Shown here in pieces: positions 14,279-18,169 of a stretch of 18,169 bases of DNA; the first letter of the stretch is position 1, and the number at the start of each line of letters is the position of its first letter. Below the pieces are notes generated by a model. That model saw only the letters and a list, made by a program, of their open reading frames with translations. It searched no databases and was not told where the DNA came from. The DNA is from JBGTHB01 sp041746415 (lineage in GTDB: Bacteria; Pseudomonadota; Gammaproteobacteria; Coxiellales; Coxiellaceae). The stretch spans positions 1-18,169 of the forward strand of contig JBGTHB010000099.1 in assembly GCA_041746415.1 (NCBI GenBank), given 5' to 3'. The position numbers were made by a program, and so were the translations under genes.

Positions 14279-16354
14279 TCACTCGCGTTTTATATTGGGT
14301 TGTTTTTCACGGCGTCGGTAAACAATAATTAAGGGCACAATCGTTGCCAATAAAAATATAATTAATACAAATAAAGGCCAAAATATTGGTTTATTCCATT
14401 CATTGCGCAACTTATCGCGCAAATGGGGATTAATTTTTTGGTATTTTAACGTGTTAGAAGCCACCGCATGCAACGGCTGTTTTTCACTCCATTGATGCGA
14501 TAAAGTAAACTGAATGGGATGAAATCCCCACAACCACGGGCTGTCTTCACGCACAATTTTTATTAGCTCGTTTATTTTGGCTTGGCGATTGGGACCATCT
14601 GGCAGCACACGAATTTGCTCAAACAGCGCATCCACTTTTTTATTTGCATAATTTGTAGCGTTCTCGCCACCCTTACCCACTTTAGCGTTAGGCCCATATA
14701 ATAAAAATAAAAAATTCTCAGGATCGGGATAATCCGCGTGCCAGCCCCAGGAAAAAATTTGCGCCTTACCAGTACGCACTTTATCCTGGAAGCGATTGTA
14801 TAACGTGGCGCGAATATTCAATTCAATGCCTAATTTTGCAAATTGTTTACGTAGCCAATTAAAATGCGCTTTATCATCTGGGCTGCCGGTTGTGGCCACA
14901 TCGTAATTTAAAATCAGCGGCTTATTCGTTTTAGGATCAATACCATTCGGGTAGCCTGCCTCACGCAATAATTTTTTTGCTTGCGTCAATGTTTGACGTT
15001 GCGGCATGCCTTCAAACCAATCATAGATATAAGGGTTCATGCCCTGCTGCCCTACCTCATAACCAAAAATACCAGGTGGAATTGGCCCTTGCGCTGCCAC
15101 ACCGCGTCCATTTAAAAAAATCGAAATGTATTCTTCATAATCAAATGCGATACCAATGGCGCGTCTTAGTTTTTTTTGTTTTTCGCTATACCCACCTACA
15201 ACAGGATCTAACATATTAAAACCAACGTAAAACACGCTAGGCTCAATGGTGGTTTGTAATCGAATGCCTTTTTGTTGCATCGACTCGGTTAGTTCAGGAA
15301 GGCCTTTTTTATCTAACCGAATGGCTTGATCAAAACTGTCTGAAGCCACACCGGATTTATCATAATACCCTTGCAAAAATTTATTCCAACGCGGAATACT
15401 TTCTTTGTCTAACACAAAAATCACTTTATCAATTAATGGCAACGTCAGCTTTGTCCCAGGATACACTTCACCATGAAAATTGGGATTTTTAACTAACACC
15501 ATGCGCTTATTGGGATTGTTTTCTGCTAATAAATAGGGACCAGTGCCGACCGGATACCAATCCAATGTAATATTCTTTTTTTGCAACCCTGGCTGTGAAT
15601 AAAACGCATCGGCCTGCCAGGGAATAGGCGCAAAAAAGTTCATAGCTAACCAATACTTAAATTGTGGGTACTTGCCGCGTACGGTAATTTGATAGCTATA
15701 ACGGCTTATTTGTTTAACCCCGCTTAATGGAAATTTTCGCAAATCAATAAATGTTTGCTGTGGATGTTGTTTTATATAAGCGGAAACAGCTTTTGAAAAC
15801 TGCTTCATACCCACAATATAGTGACTCATAAAACCAAAAATTGGTGATTGCACTTTGGGTGAGGCCAAGCGTTTTATCTCATAGACGTAATCTGCTGCAG
15901 TTAATTCGGCACTACCGCTATTTTCAAAGCTGTTCAGATCGGTAATGTTTGCCAGCTCACTGGGAGTTAAGTCACGATTTTTAGCAATAAAACAAGGATG
16001 CGGCTGGTAACGAATGTGTGGCTTAATGGTAATCGTATAAACGGTCGCGCGCTTGCCTTGATGGCTTGTGATTTTTTGTTGCGGTAGTTGCGTTGCAGTC
16101 AGTGCTGTTAATTGGTAAGGGCGCTTTAGAAAATGATATTGCAGTGGCGGCTCATAAATCTGTGCGATAATCGCAATCTCGCCTGAAGAGTAGGCCCGAG
16201 CTGGGTCTAATGTCTTAGGCACACTCGTAAAAGCCGCGTAGCTAACCGTCTCGTTAGTAGTGGCCAAGTGAGGATTATTCCAAGCTGCAAAAGCTGAAAA
16301 TACCAAACCCAGTAGTACCGCCGTAACAACATTCCTTGTCGTATCTTGCCTCAT
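14279..16354 (-). CDS. Family 5 (oligopeptide) solute-binding protein with C-terminal membrane anchor
   Basis: This 691-residue protein is the binding component of the transporter encoded downstream. An N-terminal signal segment (VVTAVLLGLVFSAFAAW) is followed by a type-C binding fold: SVPKTLDPARAYSSGEIAII, IYEPPLQYHF, GTGPYLLAENNPNKRMVLVKNPNF, YVGFNMLDP, RRAIGIAFDYEEYI and WGWHADYPDPENFLFLLYGPN. It is longer than OppA (about 540), with an insertion near residues 110-200. Unusually it ends with a transmembrane helix (658-679, FWPLFVLIIFLLATIVPLII) and a basic cytoplasmic tail (RRREKQPNIKRE). It should therefore be held at the inner membrane rather than free in the periplasm. There is no lipobox. 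It is the first gene of the operon. The ligand is unknown; peptides are likely. Confidence 0.92.
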   Translation of the reverse strand: MRQDTTRNVVTAVLLGLVFSAFAAWNNPHLATTNETVSYAAFTSVPKTLDPARAYSSGEIAIIAQIYEPPLQYHFLKRPYQLTALTATQLPQQKITSHQGKRATVYTITIKPHIRYQPHPCFIAKNRDLTPSELANITDLNSFENSGSAELTAADYVYEIKRLASPKVQSPIFGFMSHYIVGMKQFSKAVSAYIKQHPQQTFIDLRKFPLSGVKQISRYSYQITVRGKYPQFKYWLAMNFFAPIPWQADAFYSQPGLQKKNITLDWYPVGTGPYLLAENNPNKRMVLVKNPNFHGEVYPGTKLTLPLIDKVIFVLDKESIPRWNKFLQGYYDKSGVASDSFDQAIRLDKKGLPELTESMQQKGIRLQTTIEPSVFYVGFNMLDPVVGGYSEKQKKLRRAIGIAFDYEEYISIFLNGRGVAAQGPIPPGIFGYEVGQQGMNPYIYDWFEGMPQRQTLTQAKKLLREAGYPNGIDPKTNKPLILNYDVATTGSPDDKAHFNWLRKQFAKLGIELNIRATLYNRFQDKVRTGKAQIFSWGWHADYPDPENFLFLLYGPNAKVGKGGENATNYANKKVDALFEQIRVLPDGPNRQAKINELIKIVREDSPWLWGFHPIQFTLSHQWSEKQPLHAVASNTLKYQKINPHLRDKLRNEWNKPIFWPLFVLIIFLLATIVPLIIVYRRREKQPNIKRE

Positions 16355-16485
16355 CTCATCATTCTACCTGCTGCCGAACTTTATCGCACGTCGATTGATA
16401 TTCGCCTTTTTAAATGCAGTGTGTATAGAATAAGTAACAAGAAGGCTAGAAGCCCGCATTGCTACGGCTTTTACAGGAGAATTAT

Positions 16486-17025
16486 ATGCAACGACGGATC
16501 GTTATTACACTGCTCTTATGTGGTTGCTTCAACTTAGGGCTGAGCCTGAACAACGAAAACAGCATTTTGGTTGCCAAACTGCCGCCAAACTGGAAGATGG
16601 TTACCAATAAAAAAACCGCTGACTTAACGCTGCTGGAATACATTCCTCGACATGAAAAGCCCGGCGCGCACACGCAAATCATTGCGCAAGTAATACTGCG
16701 CAATCCAGATCAAACTGAGCAAAGCTTTATTGCTTATCACGAAAAGAAAATAGCGGCCTTTGTGCGCTTAGGTTGTGAAATCAAACCCAGCCCTTCCTTT
16801 CAATTTAATAACCTTAAATCACCGCATGAAGTGTTTATCTATGAATGCGCTAAAAATAATACCAGTGGTTTAGATATTATTGTCAACGCCAAAAATACCA
16901 GTATCTACGATTTAATGTATGAAGTGCGCACAGCAAAATTAACGCAACAAGATGTTTCAAACGCCAAAACCTATTTAAACGATTTTAAAATTTGTTACGA
17001 CAATGATCTGCTGTGTGAAAAGTAA
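16486..17025 (+). CDS. Small exported protein of unknown function
   Basis: A frame is open from a TTG at 16459, but AGGAGA at 16476-16481 points to ATG 16486, giving 179 residues. The N-terminus is a signal sequence: MQRR, then IVITLLLCGCFNLG. LCGC is a possible lipobox (Cys14), so the mature protein may be a lipoprotein or a soluble periplasmic protein. The mature part has no motif I recognise. It contains three more cysteines in GCEIKP, YECAKN and ICYDND plus one near the end (LLCEK), possibly forming disulfides, and an ILVAKLPPNWKMV opening like small exported alpha/beta proteins. It is divergent from the solute-binding gene with about 131 nt between starts, and ends 11 nt from the convergent PH-domain gene. 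Confidence 0.8.
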   Translation: MQRRIVITLLLCGCFNLGLSLNNENSILVAKLPPNWKMVTNKKTADLTLLEYIPRHEKPGAHTQIIAQVILRNPDQTEQSFIAYHEKKIAAFVRLGCEIKPSPSFQFNNLKSPHEVFIYECAKNNTSGLDIIVNAKNTSIYDLMYEVRTAKLTQQDVSNAKTYLNDFKICYDNDLLCEK

Positions 17026-17036
17026 CAGTGTAATAT

Positions 17037-17552
17037 TTAATGTCCCACATCCGCTTCATCAATCAATAAATCCGTTTGTTGCTGCACAATTTTGCGAAAT
17101 TCAAATGGTTTGGGGATATTAAAATAATGATCCTTGGTACCGCCGGTGCCAATAATAACCAACGTGCCATAACTTAAAATGCGCCCGGTGATGGTTTGAT
17201 CGACATTGATTCCTTCTAATTTACGCAAAAAGATTTCCAGCGCCCGGCGACTAATCCACCCTTCTTTCATAATCACGCGCCGATCCGTTACGGCATACTC
17301 CGAAAACCGATACAATATATAAGCCCTAACAAACCAATAAGCAAAAATCACTAAGGCGATTAAACCCAAAGCGTTCATCAATGAAAGGTTATCAAAGAGC
17401 GCAAAATTCATGTGATACATAGAACTAAAATGCCAAAATAAAATAGCAATAATCAATGCGGCTAATGAGGGAGCAAACACAATCCAATGTGGTCGCGTAA
17501 AATAAATTAATTTTTCATCGTGCAGCAAGGTTGAATCAATATAACGCTCCAT
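17037..17552 (-). CDS. Two-transmembrane bacterial PH-domain protein
   Basis: The 171-residue protein starts at ATG 17552 behind AGAGGT. After a short N-terminus (LLHDEKLIYFTRPHWIV) come two hydrophobic segments (about 24-44 and 59-82). A cytosolic bacterial PH domain (bPH_2, formerly DUF304) follows, recognisable from YAVTDRRVIMKEGWISRRALEIFL, the strand around KLEGINVDQTITGRILSYGT and LVIIGTGGTKDHYFNIPKP. The family is related to YdbS/YvbH-type membrane proteins. Its biochemical role is poorly defined; some members are implicated in membrane or stress physiology. It is probably transcribed alone or by read-through from the upstream minus gene across the hairpin at 17612-17638. Confidence 0.88.
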   Translation of the reverse strand: MERYIDSTLLHDEKLIYFTRPHWIVFAPSLAALIIAILFWHFSSMYHMNFALFDNLSLMNALGLIALVIFAYWFVRAYILYRFSEYAVTDRRVIMKEGWISRRALEIFLRKLEGINVDQTITGRILSYGTLVIIGTGGTKDHYFNIPKPFEFRKIVQQQTDLLIDEADVGH

Positions 17553-17611
17553 AAATACCTCTTTGTGATTGCCTCTATTCTACTGCATGCTTTATCAATT
17601 TGCTTGCGTTG

Positions 17612-17638
17612 AATCGCGCCACTGGAATTGGCGCGATT
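17612..17638 (-). terminator. 9-bp perfect hairpin at a stop codon (possible terminator/attenuator)
   Basis: AATCGCGCC (17612-17620) and GGCGCGATT (17630-17638) form a perfect 9-bp GC-rich stem with a 9-nt loop. The TAA stop of the minus-strand gene overlaps its 5' arm. No T-run follows on either strand, so it may be a weak or Rho-assisted terminator, or a 3' stabilising stem between that gene and the PH-domain gene 60 nt downstream. Confidence 0.5.
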
Positions 17639-18169
17639 AAGGAGCCATACAATTACGTGGCGCAACTTGCACTGGTTGCCTGCTTGATCCTGAGACAGCG
17701 CCAAACATACCTGCTGCTGCCATAGAGGGTTGTTGAAGTGCTCGCAAACAATCAGTAAAAACACCAAATCGATAGAATACGCCAAACTCCTCTTCTGACA
17801 TCAAAGCACGAAATAGATCGACCCCGCCCAGCAATTGAAAAACATTCTTTAATTCATCTTTTGCATTGAGTTTAGAAAAAACCAGCTTTTTGAGCATGGC
17901 CACGAATCTTGGCAAATGCTCAGGCGTTATTGCGTTCTTAATCCGGTTACCAAAATCAACTAAACTTTCGTTCATTTCTTTATGAAGAAATTCGAGTTTG
18001 CCATCACATGATTTTTTAAACGCTTTGAATTTTTCGTTTTCAGGAATAGCGAATCCCCTTGCCGTAAAATCAACCAAACGTAGCCACTTGGAAGGATCTG
18101 CTAAAAATTCCGTCTCATCACAAGGTAATAATTTTTCGCTCTTAGCACAATCAACAGCCCCTTGTATGG
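17637..18169 (-). CDS. 3' part of an unidentified gene (runs off the window)
   Basis: The frame is open from the right edge to TAA at 17637-17639, giving at least 176 residues. The first start-like codon inside (TTG at 18077) is preceded by 30 more open codons in the same frame (with KLLPCDETEFLADPSKWLR), so the true start lies outside. The sequence is mostly helical and mixed-charge (FKAFKKSCDGKLEFLHKEMN, LVDFGNRIKN, LPRFVAMLKKLVF, DVDLFRALM-like segments). It ends with a Pro/Ser/Gln-rich stretch (SGSSRQPVQVAPRNCMAP). No catalytic motif or membrane segment is visible, and I do not recognise a family. A large helical protein with a loose tail would suit an effector-like or accessory product, but nothing proves this. 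Confidence 0.65.
   Translation of the reverse strand, partial: IQGAVDCAKSEKLLPCDETEFLADPSKWLRLVDFTARGFAIPENEKFKAFKKSCDGKLEFLHKEMNESLVDFGNRIKNAITPEHLPRFVAMLKKLVFSKLNAKDELKNVFQLLGGVDLFRALMSEEEFGVFYRFGVFTDCLRALQQPSMAAAGMFGAVSGSSRQPVQVAPRNCMAP

Noticed and set aside
16450..16470. Small AAGCC/GGCTT hairpin just before the ribosome-binding site of the exported protein
   Set aside because: Only 5 bp with an 11-nt loop; too weak to call an attenuator.
1..18169. CRISPR array, transposase or phage genes
   Set aside because: No regularly spaced repeats and no protein with transposase, integrase or phage structural motifs were seen on either strand.

Overview
The window looks like a chromosomal segment from a moderately low-GC gammaproteobacterium. 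The housekeeping block lolB - tRNA-Gln - prs - rplY - pth - ychF is a classic gammaproteobacterial order. The two eukaryotic-type protein kinases, the PP2C phosphatase, the apparent absence of ispE from the block and the palindromic intergenic repeats would suit the order Legionellales (Legionella/Coxiella/Berkiella-like). That placement is inference, not proof. No phage, transposase, CRISPR array or rRNA is visible.

Layout. At 1-138 is the C-terminal tail of an unidentified plus-strand gene. A LysR regulator (151-1053, minus) is divergent from lolB. From 1123 to 7283 a plus-strand run holds lolB, tRNA-Gln(UUG), prs, rplY, pth, ychF, a Ser/Thr-kinase-like gene and a PP2C phosphatase. Two strongly palindromic intergenic elements interrupt it, at 2996-3069 and 4436-4534. 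After a gap with a winged-helix gene remnant comes tRNA-Met(CAU) at 7525-7601.

From 16354 down to 7880 runs one tightly packed minus-strand operon. It contains a large oligopeptide-type solute-binding protein with a C-terminal membrane anchor, two permeases, a fused double ATPase (YejF-type architecture), an enoyl-CoA hydratase/3-hydroxyisobutyryl-CoA hydrolase family enzyme, a second protein kinase, a 60-residue protein resembling the kinase C-terminus, and a Nudix hydrolase. Junctions are mostly 1-4 nt overlaps or gaps of up to 12 nt, so translational coupling is likely.

At the right end are a small exported protein of unknown function (plus), a two-transmembrane bacterial-PH-domain protein (minus), and the 3' part of an unidentified minus-strand gene running off the window.

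How the genes fit together. prs, rplY, pth and ychF serve nucleotide supply and translation. LolB inserts lipoproteins into the outer membrane. The kinase/PP2C pair directly after ychF looks like a reversible phosphorylation module. The minus operon would take up peptide-like solutes, and its tail couples a second kinase to metabolic genes. The most unusual features are the two kinases pointing at each other across the tRNA-Met region, the duplicated kinase tail, the 99-nt multi-stem palindrome after pth, and the membrane-anchored binding protein.
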